A stretch of DNA of 64,000 bases from CAVPCY01 sp963770765 (GTDB lineage: Bacteria > Actinomycetota > Coriobacteriia > Anaerosomatales > PHET01), in the NCBI GenBank assembly GCA_963770765.1, contig CAVYQS010000005.1, positions 1 to 64,000 on the forward strand, given 5' to 3'. The notes beneath the pieces were generated by a model, which saw only the letters and a list, made by a program, of their open reading frames with translations, did no database searches and had not been told where the DNA came from. Positions 29,245-36,911 of this stretch are shown piece after piece (position 1 is the first letter of the stretch; every line of letters begins with the position of its first letter). The translations under genes were made by a program, and so were the position numbers.

Positions 29245-30345
29245 CTAGCCGAGCCTTACCGGCATCAGCAGGTAGAGGAAGTCGTCGTCCCCTTGCGACT
29301 TCAGAAGTCCCGGTTTCAAAGGGTTCTGTATCTCGAGCTTCAGAGTCTCAGCCGATGTGGACACGAGACCATCAGCCAGGAAGGCATGATTGAAAGCGAT
29401 CTCCACATCCTTGCCTTCCGCTTTCACCATCAGATCCTCTGAAGCATCGCCGACATCCTGGGTCGTTGCAGAAAGAGAAAGGGTCTGATCCTCCTGGGAC
29501 ACAGATACCTTGAGTGGGGTGTTGTGAAGGGCCATCAGTGAAACCCTCTTCACGGCTGCTGCCAGTTCATCGGTGGAAACGGTGACCGTGGTCTCGGCTT
29601 CCTTCGGGATAAGCTGTTTGTAGTTCGGGAACGTTCCTTCGATCCGCCGTGTCACGAAGGTCGTCTCACCGAACTCGAAGACGATCTGGTTCTCTGAAGT
29701 GCCCAGCCTGACCTTCTCCTCGGATGAGGCTATTCGAGTCACTTCTTCCAGAGCACGGCCCGGGATGACGACCTCGAGATCCTCGGAGGGGGGTTCTTCA
29801 AGAACAACATCCGAGACCGCGAGACGGTAGCTGTCGGTGGCGACCATCTTCAGCGAGGGTCCCTCGATGACCACCATGACGCCGGTGAGGATTGCTCTGG
29901 TCTCGTCGCGACTGACGGCTTTCCCCACCTTCTTGACCATAGCCGACAGAAGGGCCGCGGGTAGTTCCACAGAACGATCGACCGATACCTCCGGGAACTT
30001 GGGGAAGTCGACCGCGTTCAGAGTCTTCACTGTGAAGGATGACTGCTGGCATCTGACCACGACGACGTCACCTTCGGTCTCGAGGGTCACGGCCGCCTCG
30101 GGAAGAGTCCTGACGATATCGTTGAGGAGCTTGCCTGGAACCACGGTCTGCCCCGGGTCTTCGACCAAAGCCGGAACAGAGTGTTTCACGGACACCTCAA
30201 GGTCGGTGCTTTGAAGGGAGAGGGATCCGTCGGTGGTCCCCAGCAGGATCCCTGACAGGATGGGCAGTGTCGACCGAGCGGACATCCCTTTTGAGACGAC
30301 GGTCAGTGCGCTGAGGAGCTCGCTTCGGGCGATGCTGAGTTTCAT
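29245..30345 (-). CDS. dnaN: DNA polymerase III beta clamp
   Basis: A 366-residue sliding clamp. The start MKLSIARSELLSALTVVSKGMSAR and the ends of the three repeated clamp domains (TVVPGKLLNDIVRTLP; the middle domain with VIPGRALEEV; the last ending LLMPVRLG) are all recognisable. It encircles DNA and tethers Pol III and other repair factors. ATG 30345 has AAGGAC a few bases upstream. Between it and dnaA lies the AT-rich unwinding element, so its leader RNA comes from the origin itself. Confidence 0.97.
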   Translation of the reverse strand: MKLSIARSELLSALTVVSKGMSARSTLPILSGILLGTTDGSLSLQSTDLEVSVKHSVPALVEDPGQTVVPGKLLNDIVRTLPEAAVTLETEGDVVVVRCQQSSFTVKTLNAVDFPKFPEVSVDRSVELPAALLSAMVKKVGKAVSRDETRAILTGVMVVIEGPSLKMVATDSYRLAVSDVVLEEPPSEDLEVVIPGRALEEVTRIASSEEKVRLGTSENQIVFEFGETTFVTRRIEGTFPNYKQLIPKEAETTVTVSTDELAAAVKRVSLMALHNTPLKVSVSQEDQTLSLSATTQDVGDASEDLMVKAEGKDVEIAFNHAFLADGLVSTSAETLKLEIQNPLKPGLLKSQGDDDFLYLLMPVRLG

Positions 30346-30571
30346 TGGTGTCCTTTCATATGTACATACATAACACTAGTAGTAATAAGGCCTGTGGGAA
30401 TGTGGATAGACCCTCTTCCCCCAGTTCATCCCACGCGTGTCTTACCGTTTCCCCCTGTGGAACAAACGTCCTCTCCGTCCACACCATCCACAACCTCGAG
30501 AATCCGTCCACAGAAGCAGAGGTTCATCCCCAACCCCTCAACAGTCTATACACACGGCAGTCAACAGAGGC
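30346..30571. other. oriC: Origin part 2: DnaA-trio-like unwinding element and DnaA boxes (dnaA-dnaN gap)
   Basis: This 226-bp gap holds the most AT-rich stretch nearby (30352-30388). Four trinucleotides, TAG TAG TAA TAA (30377-30388), are followed by GGCC and two abutting DnaA-like boxes, TGTGGGAAT (30393-30401) and TGTGGATAG (30401-30409). This copies the order known at the Bacillus subtilis unwinding site: trios, GC clamp, boxes. Further degenerate boxes are CCGTCCACA (30475, 30504), CCATCCACA (30484) and CTATACACA (30546). A 10-bp palindrome, TATGTACATA (30359-30368), sits in the AT-rich part. It is flanked by dnaA and dnaN, the usual place of a bipartite origin's melting site. Confidence 0.75.
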
Positions 30572-31966
30572 TCACCTCTTCTGACGGATCGCATTGGTCA
30601 CCTGTTGGATCTGGTTGTAGACATCGCGCTCGGCACTCATCAGTTTCTGGATCTTGGCGCAGGCGTGCATCACCGTGGTGTGGTCCCTGCCCCCGAACTC
30701 GTCGCCGATCTTAGGCAGGGAGAGATCCGTCAACTCCCGAGCCAGATACATGGCGATCTGCCGAGGGTAGACGATCGCCTGTGAGCGCTTGCTCCCCACA
30801 AGATCGGCATGGCTGATCGAGTAGTAACGACATACTTCGCGCTGGATTATGGTCACAGGTATAGGTCTGTGGGAGTGGTCAGGGAAGAGGTCGCGAGTCA
30901 CCTGCTCAGCCATTGGAAGATCGACGACATCGCGCTTGGTGAGTTCGCGGTAGGCGATGATTCTGATGATGGCCCCCTCCATCTCCCGGATGTTGGGGGT
31001 TGATCTCTCGGCGACGAAAGCGAGAGCAGCGTCCTCGAACGGGATGTGTTGGGTGTCGACGAACTGTTTGAGGATAGCCAGCCGGGTCTCGTAGTTGGGG
31101 GGCTGGATATCAGCCTGTAATCCTGAGGCGAATCGGCTTTGGTACCTCTCGTCCATGTCGATCTCTTTGGGAGGTCGATCTGACGCCAAGACGATCGCTT
31201 TGCCCCGTTGGCGGAGTTCGTTGAATGTGTGGAAGAACTGGTCCTGGATACCCTGCTTCTTCTCAAGGAACTGGATGTCGTCGATCAGAAGGACGTCGAC
31301 GGTGCGGTACTTCTGCCGGAACGAGTTCTGTGTCTTCGAGTTGATCGAATCAACGAAGTCGTTCGTGAACTGTTCGGAGGTGACGTAGAAGACCCTCTTG
31401 TGAGGGTAGTTGTCGTTGACGTAGTTGCCGATAGCTTGGAGAAGGTGGGTCTTTCCCAAACCCGGTCCCCCCCAGATGAAGAGGGGGTTGTACTTGAGGC
31501 CAGGCTGCTCAGCTACCGCCAGTGCAGCGTTGCGAGCGAACTCGTTGGAGTCCCCTACGATGAACGACTCGAAGGTGTACTTGTCGTCAAAGAAGCGCTG
31601 GGGTCCCGGGCCGGGCTGAGAGCGAGGCTCAGCGGCTCGTTCCTCCGATCGAAGTTCCTGTTCCACCAGGGGTTCGGGAGCCGCCTCAAGAGACGAAGCC
31701 GCTTGATCGACGACGATCTGTATCGACATGTCAGCGCCGACGACCTGTCGCAGAGCCGCGCTGAGTCGCTGGGCGTAACGCTCCTCAAGCCACGTACGCG
31801 CGAACTCGTTCTGCACCCCGACCACAAAGACACCATCCTGAGTCAACTCGACGGGAGAGGTGTGCTCGAACCACGTCTTGAAGCTGGGAGTGTTGAGTTC
31901 AGCGCGTACGATATCGAGAACATCCGACCATATCTTGTCGATGTTGTCGCTTGTTGACACAGGCAT
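30572..31966 (-). CDS. dnaA: Chromosomal replication initiator DnaA
   Basis: A 464-residue initiator. Domain I starts at DNIDKIWSDVLDIVRAEL; a linker follows (about 100-130); the AAA+ domain has Walker A GGPGLGKTHLL and Walker B VLLIDDIQFLEKKQG; domain IV carries the box-binding signature GGRDHTTVMHACAKI. ATG 31966 is preferred because GGAG lies 6 bp upstream; an in-frame TTG four codons earlier is less likely. It lies 22 bp after the GHKL/HTH gene and probably shares its promoter. DnaA boxes lie both before that gene and after dnaA, pointing to autoregulation and a bipartite origin. Confidence 0.97.
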   Translation of the reverse strand: MPVSTSDNIDKIWSDVLDIVRAELNTPSFKTWFEHTSPVELTQDGVFVVGVQNEFARTWLEERYAQRLSAALRQVVGADMSIQIVVDQAASSLEAAPEPLVEQELRSEERAAEPRSQPGPGPQRFFDDKYTFESFIVGDSNEFARNAALAVAEQPGLKYNPLFIWGGPGLGKTHLLQAIGNYVNDNYPHKRVFYVTSEQFTNDFVDSINSKTQNSFRQKYRTVDVLLIDDIQFLEKKQGIQDQFFHTFNELRQRGKAIVLASDRPPKEIDMDERYQSRFASGLQADIQPPNYETRLAILKQFVDTQHIPFEDAALAFVAERSTPNIREMEGAIIRIIAYRELTKRDVVDLPMAEQVTRDLFPDHSHRPIPVTIIQREVCRYYSISHADLVGSKRSQAIVYPRQIAMYLARELTDLSLPKIGDEFGGRDHTTVMHACAKIQKLMSAERDVYNQIQQVTNAIRQKR

Positions 31967-31988
31967 CAGTTGCTCCAACCAGGATGAA

Positions 31989-32867
31989 TCAGGTTGCGGA
32001 CGTCAGTTCGTCGAGATAGGACACTCCTTGAGGGGTGAGCTGTCGCTTTCCCCCATCCGCCGAGATCAAATCAAGATCCTCGAGCGACGCCAGGTCACGG
32101 TAGGCGGTCGAGATACCGACGCCCAGCTCACGCGAGACGAGACTCGGGCCCGCAGAGCCGGACTCCATGACCAAAGCCAGGACCTGCTTCTGCCGCGTCG
32201 ACAGCCGGGGTCGGGCCACGGGGGGCTCAGCGGCGTCAGGCTCGACCGACCCGAAGTCGAGTGAAGCGGGTGGGACAGGGAGGGCAGCTTCACGCATCGT
32301 TCTCTCGTGGGTGGCCGAGACCACGGAGTGGGATGAACGGTCGGCGGGGTTCGTGTAGATGGTCACGACCGCGCCGCAACCGAGATTGTCTTCGATCACC
32401 AGGCTCCCACCGAACACAGAGAGGTAGTCTCTGACGATCGGTAGTCCCGAACCGACTCCCCGGATGTAGCACTTCATGTCCCCATGCGCGGTCGTGTAGC
32501 CGGGCATGACCGCATGGGTCTTGTCAGCGATGCCCGGCCCTTGGTCCGCGAAACGGATGGTCTTGCCGGAGTCGAGTACCGAGACGACAGGTTCGGCGAA
32601 ATCTGCATGGATGAAATTCTCTGACACCTCACGGATGACCGAGTAGGGAATCGGCCCCCCCTGATCTCGCGCCAGCTCATACGTTCGCGCAGAGAGGCGC
32701 TCGATGAACATCGCGGTGTCCCCCGACGAGACCTCTTCGATGCGGGGAGCCGCCGCGGGCCCGTCGTAGACAGCTATACGCGCGCGAGTATGTTTCGAGG
32801 CCGAGAGCGCCGGCACGTAGGAAGCGGCGGATGCACCGCCCGAAGCTGAAACGTAGAAGGTCTTCAT
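31989..32867 (-). CDS. GHKL ATPase with C-terminal helix-turn-helix, upstream of dnaA
   Basis: A 292-residue protein. Residues about 80-190 form a histidine-kinase-like ATPase: N-box IREVSENFIHADFAEP, G1 FADQGPGIADK, G2 GVGSGLPIV, resembling anti-sigma kinases such as SpoIIAB. There is no phosphoacceptor His domain and no membrane segment. About residues 225-290 look like a winged helix (STRQKQVLALVMESG, LVSRELGVGISTAYRDLASLEDLDLI). ATG 32867 is chosen because AGGGGAG precedes it. It ends 22 bp before dnaA and is driven from the DnaA-box region, so it is the first gene of the dnaA operon. ATP-binding proteins at this position occur, as far as I recall, in Coriobacteriia. Function unknown; a nucleotide-sensing regulator of dnaA is a reasonable guess. 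Confidence 0.82.
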   Translation of the reverse strand: MKTFYVSASGGASAASYVPALSASKHTRARIAVYDGPAAAPRIEEVSSGDTAMFIERLSARTYELARDQGGPIPYSVIREVSENFIHADFAEPVVSVLDSGKTIRFADQGPGIADKTHAVMPGYTTAHGDMKCYIRGVGSGLPIVRDYLSVFGGSLVIEDNLGCGAVVTIYTNPADRSSHSVVSATHERTMREAALPVPPASLDFGSVEPDAAEPPVARPRLSTRQKQVLALVMESGSAGPSLVSRELGVGISTAYRDLASLEDLDLISADGGKRQLTPQGVSYLDELTSAT

Positions 32868-33440
32868 TCTCCCCTGGCTTTCCACAACGCGCCGCTCGTC
32901 CACAGTGATATCCACAACAGAGAAACCAAACCGCCAAACCGAACGCGAACGACTGTGAACGGTTCTACCTGCGGCTTTACATCCATCGAACGAAGGTTCG
33001 CCCCCAACCACAAGCACTTTTCCGATTCATCCACAGAACTTTCCACACTGTGGAGAAGGCTTGGCACCCCTCGCATCTCCCCCACCGGCAAATCCCTGCT
33101 CGCGAACGGTGTATCCACGACGCGCTTTCCATCACCCTGTGGAAACCACCCCTGATCCGACCTCGGTGGTGGAAAGAGGGTGTCCCCCGTATGCTCGGGC
33201 CTCCGGTCATCACGGACTCAGTGCAAGGAAGCCGTGCTTGATCCAGCGAGTCTCACGATGAACGGTAGAAAATGGGCTATAAGCGGTCATTCACACGCCC
33301 CACGGTCCGTACGCGGCCGCTCTTGGGGCGACACGAATGCTAGCAACGCGGGCAGTCCCCCACAATGGCGGATTCCGAGTTATCCACAGCGTCAACAACC
33401 ACACGTCCTGCGTTTTCCACACTGTCCACAGATTCTCGAC
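32868..33440. other. oriC: Origin part 1: DnaA-box cluster upstream of the dnaA operon
   Basis: A non-coding region dense in DnaA boxes in both orientations. One perfect box, TTATCCACA, is at 33380-33388. Boxes with one or two mismatches include CTTTCCACA (32878), TCGTCCACA (32896), ATATCCACA (32908), TCATCCACA (33027), CTTTCCACA (33039), TGTGGAGAA (33049), TGTGGAAAC (33139), TTTTCCACA (33413) and CTGTCCACA (33422). Genes to the left read left and genes to the right read right, as expected at an origin. By comparison with Bacillus this would be the upstream (incC-like) part of a bipartite origin and the autoregulatory region of the dnaA operon. Its right end leads into the rpmH promoter. Confidence 0.85.
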
Positions 33441-33557
33441 GGGTGTTGGCTCCCTGATCGAGCTGCGATAACGTCGCTTCCCACACGCGTAGATGGCCGG
33501 AGGATACCCGCGGGCCACCCCGCCCCCCTCGGAAGTGAGTGCTGCGCCCACAACACG

Positions 33558-33587
33558 TTGACTGCCCTACCAAGACGCGCATATAAT
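33558..33587 (+). promoter_or_regulatory. rpmH promoter
   Basis: TTGACT (33558-33563) and a perfect TATAAT (33582-33587) are separated by 18 bp, about 45 bp before the rpmH start. It is the clearest housekeeping promoter in the window and would drive rpmH-rnpA-yidD-yidC-jag. Confidence 0.85.
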
Positions 33588-33632
33588 CGTCGGGCTTTGC
33601 CCCGGGAATGGCGGGGCAGCTAAGGAGGAACT

Positions 33633-33767
33633 GTGAAAAGGACTTACCAGCCCAACGTTCGGAAGCGTGCGAAGACGCACGGCTTCCGCGCACGCATGGC
33701 CACCCGCGGTGGCCGTGCCGTCCTAGCGGCTCGCCGCCGCAAGGGCCGCAAGGTGTTGTCGGCCTAG
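33633..33767 (+). CDS. rpmH: 50S ribosomal protein L34
   Basis: A 44-residue, very basic protein beginning KRTYQPNVRKRAKTHGFRAR and containing MATRGGRAVLAARRRKGRK, the complete L34 signature. The GTG start has TAAGGAGGAA just upstream. It is part of the large ribosomal subunit. As in most bacteria it directly precedes rnpA at the origin, and a strong promoter lies about 45 bp upstream. Confidence 0.97.
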   Translation: MKRTYQPNVRKRAKTHGFRARMATRGGRAVLAARRRKGRKVLSA

Positions 33768-33802
33768 CCACTCGCCACCCCTCTGATGAGGAGGCGATCT
33801 GA

Positions 33803-34144
33803 GTGAGCACGATCAAATCGTCGCGGGAGATCGACCGGATCTTTCGGAAGTCGACACGGATAGCGCACCCGCAACTCATAGCGCTCATGGCGCCCACACC
33901 GGAAGGACGCGGCCGACAAGGCCGCGTCGCGTTTATTGCTGGAAAACGCATGGGTAACGCTGTTGCTCGCAATCGCGCCAAGCGTGTGATGCGCGAGGCG
34001 GTTCGCCGAGCAGGTGGTCCATGGGCCGGGCATGACGTCCTGCTCATCGCCAACAGCAGGACCGGAACCGCCGATCCGTCGGCGATCGACGAGGCTCTGA
34101 GGCGGTTCGTCTCGCGGGTCGGCCTTGATGTGGGCGCCGGATGA
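33803..34144 (+). CDS. rnpA: Ribonuclease P protein component
   Basis: A 113-residue basic protein that helps the RNase P RNA trim tRNA 5' ends. The family's RNR motif is seen in GKRMGNAVARNRAKRVMREAVRR, and the N-terminal IKSSREIDRIFRKSTRI is typical. GTG 33803 has GAGGAGG about 8 bp upstream. The stop overlaps the yidD ATG (ATGA). Confidence 0.94.
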   Translation: MSTIKSSREIDRIFRKSTRIAHPQLIALMAPTPEGRGRQGRVAFIAGKRMGNAVARNRAKRVMREAVRRAGGPWAGHDVLLIANSRTGTADPSAIDEALRRFVSRVGLDVGAG

Positions 34145-34374
34145 TCTCCTTCATTCTCCGCATCCCGCGCCGCGTGGCGCTCTTGATGATCCGCGGCTAC
34201 CAGGTGGTCATCTCCCCCCTCTTCCCCCCTTCTTGTCGCTACACGCCGACTTGCTCGGCATATGCGCTAACATCAATCGAACGCTACGGGCTTCTTGAAG
34301 GAGGATGGCTTGCTATCAAGCGCATTGGGCGCTGCCATCCGTGGAGTCCGGGCGGTTACGATCCCGTGCCCTAG
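34141..34374 (+). CDS. yidD: Membrane protein insertion efficiency factor YidD
   Basis: A 77-residue small protein with an amphipathic N-terminus and the conserved block YQVVISPLFPPSCRYTPTCSAYALTSIERYG, then RIGRCHPWSPGGYDPVP. It helps YidC insert membrane proteins. It overlaps rnpA by 4 bp and precedes yidC by 28 bp, the standard order. All conserved Cys residues are present. Confidence 0.96.
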   Translation: MISFILRIPRRVALLMIRGYQVVISPLFPPSCRYTPTCSAYALTSIERYGLLEGGWLAIKRIGRCHPWSPGGYDPVP

Positions 34375-34402
34375 CCGGCATCAATCTTAGGAGTAGACCC
34401 GA

Positions 34403-35161
34403 GTGGGCGGTATCTGGAGCTCTTTCAAAGAAATCATCTTCGTATTCCTGCAGCAGATCGAAGGAGTCGTGGGCGACTGGGGCCTTGCGATCATCGTCCT
34501 GACAGTGCTCGTGCGCCTCGCGCTGATGCCTCTGACGATCAAGCAGACCAAGTCGATGTACGAACTGCAGCGCATCCAGCCCAAGATCAAGGAGCTGCAG
34601 GCCAAGTACAAGGACGACAAAGAGAAGCTGCAGGAGGAGACGCTCAAGTTCTACCAGGACAACAAGGTGAATCCCTTCGGCGGCTGCCTGCCCATGTTGC
34701 TCCAGATGCCCTTGTTGATCGCTCTGTACCAGGTCCTGGGTGGCACGGAGAAGAATCCCGGCCTGCTGATGGAGTACTTCTTGGCGAACGACATCACGGG
34801 CAAGTTCATGTTCTTCATTCCAGATATTGCCAGCACACCCTCCATGGTCTTCAAACAGCTCGGGCTTGTCGCGGCCATCCCCTACATCTTCCTCGTCGTG
34901 TTGTTCGGTCTGAGCGTCTGGCTTCCACAGGCGCTCATGCCAGGCGACAAGCAGCAGAAGATGATCGGCGGCTACATGGCGATCGTCATGCTCTTCTTTG
35001 GATGGACTGCGCCAGCCGGCGTGCTGCTCTACTGGGACGTTTCCAGCATCTGGGGTGTTGCACAACAGCAGCTCATGATGGCCTCGCTTAAACGCGGCCA
35101 TGAGGACGAGATCGTTGTCGAGGCCCCACCCAAGTCGTCGAAGAAGAAGAGCAAGAAGTAG
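34403..35161 (+). CDS. yidC: Membrane protein insertase YidC/OxaA
   Basis: A 252-residue insertase of the short, Gram-positive type. It starts directly with an amphipathic or membrane helix and no lipobox. The second segment is GDWGLAIIVLTVLVRLALMPLT, containing the conserved Arg in the hydrophilic groove (VLVRLALMPL). The QRIQPKIKELQAKYKDDKEKL coiled loop, NPFGGCLPMLLQMPLLIALYQVL and two further segments follow. The tail is basic (SKKKSKK), suitable for ribosome contact. GTG 34403 is the start used. Confidence 0.94.
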   Translation: MGGIWSSFKEIIFVFLQQIEGVVGDWGLAIIVLTVLVRLALMPLTIKQTKSMYELQRIQPKIKELQAKYKDDKEKLQEETLKFYQDNKVNPFGGCLPMLLQMPLLIALYQVLGGTEKNPGLLMEYFLANDITGKFMFFIPDIASTPSMVFKQLGLVAAIPYIFLVVLFGLSVWLPQALMPGDKQQKMIGGYMAIVMLFFGWTAPAGVLLYWDVSSIWGVAQQQLMMASLKRGHEDEIVVEAPPKSSKKKSKK

Positions 35162-35195
35162 TCTGTCCCGCTGTCCGAAAGGAAGCGTGAAACGT

Positions 35196-35942
35196 ATGGT
35201 CAAAGAGTGCATCACGCAGGCCGCCACGGTGGAAGAGGCTGTTGACGCCGCGCTTGAGCAGCTCGGTGTCCAGCAGGACGCGGTTGAGTACGAGGTTCTG
35301 GAGGAGCCCGGCAAGAAGGTGTTCGGTATGGGCTCCTCGAGAGAGGCCAAGGTTCGGGTCTGGGTCACCGATGTCGGACTCACGGCTGATGTCGTTGAAC
35401 CGGCGACGGAAGACGAGGCGGAGGATGTAGGCCCGCCAGCCGAGCTGTCCGACCGCCCCTCTGCGGATGAACTGTCCGATGAAGAGCTCGACCAGGTCGC
35501 CGACGCAGCGGTCGCGGCGCTACGCACCATTCTCGGCCACTTCGGACTTGAAGGACCGACGGTAGAGGAATACGAGGGAGACGACGGTGAGATCATCCTG
35601 GATGTTGTGGGAGGAGATCTTGGCTTGCTGATCGGCCGACACGGGCGCACACTCGACGCTTTGCAGACTGCAGTAGGGGCCGTCACCACCCGGCAACTCG
35701 GTTTCCGTTACCCGGTGGTCGTCGATGTCGAGGGATATCGCCATCGCCGACGCCAGAAGATCGAGGACATGGCTCGCAGGTCAGCCGATCGTGCCGCCAA
35801 ACAGCACGCGCCGGTTCGCATGAGGCCCATGACCGCTTACGAGCGTCGAGTCGTGCACATGGTCTTGAGAGACGACCGCAGAGTAGCCACCGTCAGCGAG
35901 GGAGCCGATCCGTTCCGACAGGTGGTCATCTCTCCAAAGTAG
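35196..35942 (+). CDS. jag: Jag / SpoIIIJ-associated RNA-binding protein (KhpB)
   Basis: A 248-residue protein with three parts: Jag_N (residues about 1-55, with EEPGKKVFGMGSSREAKV), an acidic linker, then a KH domain (GGDLGLLIGRHGRTLDALQ) and an R3H domain (MTAYERRVVHMVLRD ending in VVISPK). Jag/KhpB binds small RNAs and affects cell division in Gram-positives. ATG 35196 has AAAGGAAG about 10 bp upstream; GTG 35187 is an alternative but sits too close to that site. A strong terminator follows, ending the rpmH-jag operon. Confidence 0.93.
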   Translation: MVKECITQAATVEEAVDAALEQLGVQQDAVEYEVLEEPGKKVFGMGSSREAKVRVWVTDVGLTADVVEPATEDEAEDVGPPAELSDRPSADELSDEELDQVADAAVAALRTILGHFGLEGPTVEEYEGDDGEIILDVVGGDLGLLIGRHGRTLDALQTAVGAVTTRQLGFRYPVVVDVEGYRHRRRQKIEDMARRSADRAAKQHAPVRMRPMTAYERRVVHMVLRDDRRVATVSEGADPFRQVVISPK

Positions 35943-35970
35943 GACTCCGGGCGGCCACACTGCGTATCTT

Positions 35971-35997
35971 GCGGGGCGCCTACGGGCGCCCCGCTTT
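35971..35997 (+). terminator. Rho-independent terminator of the rpmH-jag operon
   Basis: A perfect 10-bp stem, GCGGGGCGCC paired with GGCGCCCCGC, is closed by a TACG tetraloop and followed by TTTCT. It separates jag from the parS sites and rsmG. Confidence 0.88.
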
Positions 35998-36035
35998 CTG
36001 TGCGGCGGGCGAACGAGTCACGAGTTGGGTCAAGA

Positions 36036-36051
36036 TGTTTCACGTGAAACA
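36036..36051. other. parS: parS centromere site 1
   Basis: TGTTTCACGTGAAACA is a perfect 16-bp palindrome equal to the canonical ParB-binding parS sequence. The symmetry extends four more bases on each side (36032-36055). It lies between the jag terminator and rsmG, about 0.9 kb before parA, within 6 kb of the origin, where parS sites usually cluster. Confidence 0.95.
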
Positions 36052-36095
36052 TCTTCAAGTGCGGCGACGTTTAGCTGTGGTCTCAAGTCAAGGAG

Positions 36096-36111
36096 GGTTT
36101 CACGTGGAACA
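36096..36111. other. parS: parS site 2, overlapping the rsmG start codon
   Basis: GGTTTCACGTGGAACA read on the other strand is TGTTCCACGTGAAACC, one base from the Bacillus parS 16-mer. It is 60 bp from site 1. The central CACGTG supplies the GTG start codon of rsmG (36104), and the site's left end joins the gene's AAGGAGGG ribosome-binding site. Confidence 0.88.
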
Positions 36112-36838
36112 TCAGCCGGCATCCGTCCACGAGCGACGACTCCAGGAGATGCTGCACGTCGTTGGTCTGGAGTTGGACGCTGAGCAACTGTCAGCGTGTG
36201 TAGAACATATGCTCTGGGTCCTTGCGACTAATGAGTCGATCAACCTTACGGCGATAACCGACCCCGAGACGGCGCTCCGGCTGCACGTCGTCGACTCGCT
36301 GGTCGCCGTGCCAGAAGTTGCCGAATCTCCGCCGGGCCCACTCTGTGATGTTGGTTCCGGTGGCGGGTTCCCGGGTGTTCCCCTCGCGATTGCCGGGAAA
36401 CGCGACACCCTGCTGTTGGATTCGGTTGGCAAGAAAGTCCGCGCGCTCCAAGCGTATCTCGAGACTAGCGGACTCTCTCCCCGAGTACGGGCGGAGTCTG
36501 CCCGCGCCGAAGAACTTGCTCTTGAGTCGCCGAATCTGTTCGCATCTGTGACGATGCGCGCTGTGTCGAACCTTGCGTCCTTGGTGGAGCTGGCCGCTCC
36601 CCTGCTCATGCGAGGCGGACGTCTGGTCGCCTTGAAGGGTGATCTGGGCGACGCAGAGATCGCGGCGAGCCAGAAGGCCGCACGCATATGCGGTCTCGAG
36701 ATGATCAGTGTCAGGCGAATAGCACTGCCAGAAGGACACGAGTCAAGGAGTATTGTCAGCTATGCAGCGATTTCCGCTCCGAGCATCAGTCTTCCGAGGC
36801 GGAACGGGCTGGCTCAATCGAAGCCACTCGCCCGGTAG
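36104..36838 (+). CDS. rsmG: 16S rRNA (guanine-527 N7) methyltransferase RsmG
   Basis: A 244-residue SAM-dependent methyltransferase. Conserved blocks are NLTAITDPETALRLHVVDSL, the SAM loop CDVGSGGGFPGVPLAI, TMRAVSNLASLVELAAPLL and the late GGRLVALKG. It methylates G527 of 16S rRNA, and loss gives low-level streptomycin resistance. GTG 36104 is chosen because AAGGAGGG lies 6-7 bp upstream and no good site exists for earlier in-frame starts. The start codon is inside a parS site, so ParB binding may affect its transcription. Next come parA and parB, the usual neighbours. Confidence 0.94.
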   Translation: MEHQPASVHERRLQEMLHVVGLELDAEQLSACVEHMLWVLATNESINLTAITDPETALRLHVVDSLVAVPEVAESPPGPLCDVGSGGGFPGVPLAIAGKRDTLLLDSVGKKVRALQAYLETSGLSPRVRAESARAEELALESPNLFASVTMRAVSNLASLVELAAPLLMRGGRLVALKGDLGDAEIAASQKAARICGLEMISVRRIALPEGHESRSIVSYAAISAPSISLPRRNGLAQSKPLAR

Positions 36839-36850
36839 AGGCGTGAGACT

Positions 36851-36878
36851 TTGAGCTGAGAGCAGGTTGGGCTACAAT
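36851..36878 (+). promoter_or_regulatory. Putative parAB promoter
   Basis: TTGAGC (36851-36856) and TACAAT (36873-36878) are 16 bp apart, about 35 bp before the parA ATG. Spacing and boxes suit a housekeeping promoter. Confidence 0.6.
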
Positions 36879-36911
36879 CGCGACGACACCGCTGCCTCGG
36901 AAGGGGGGAGC

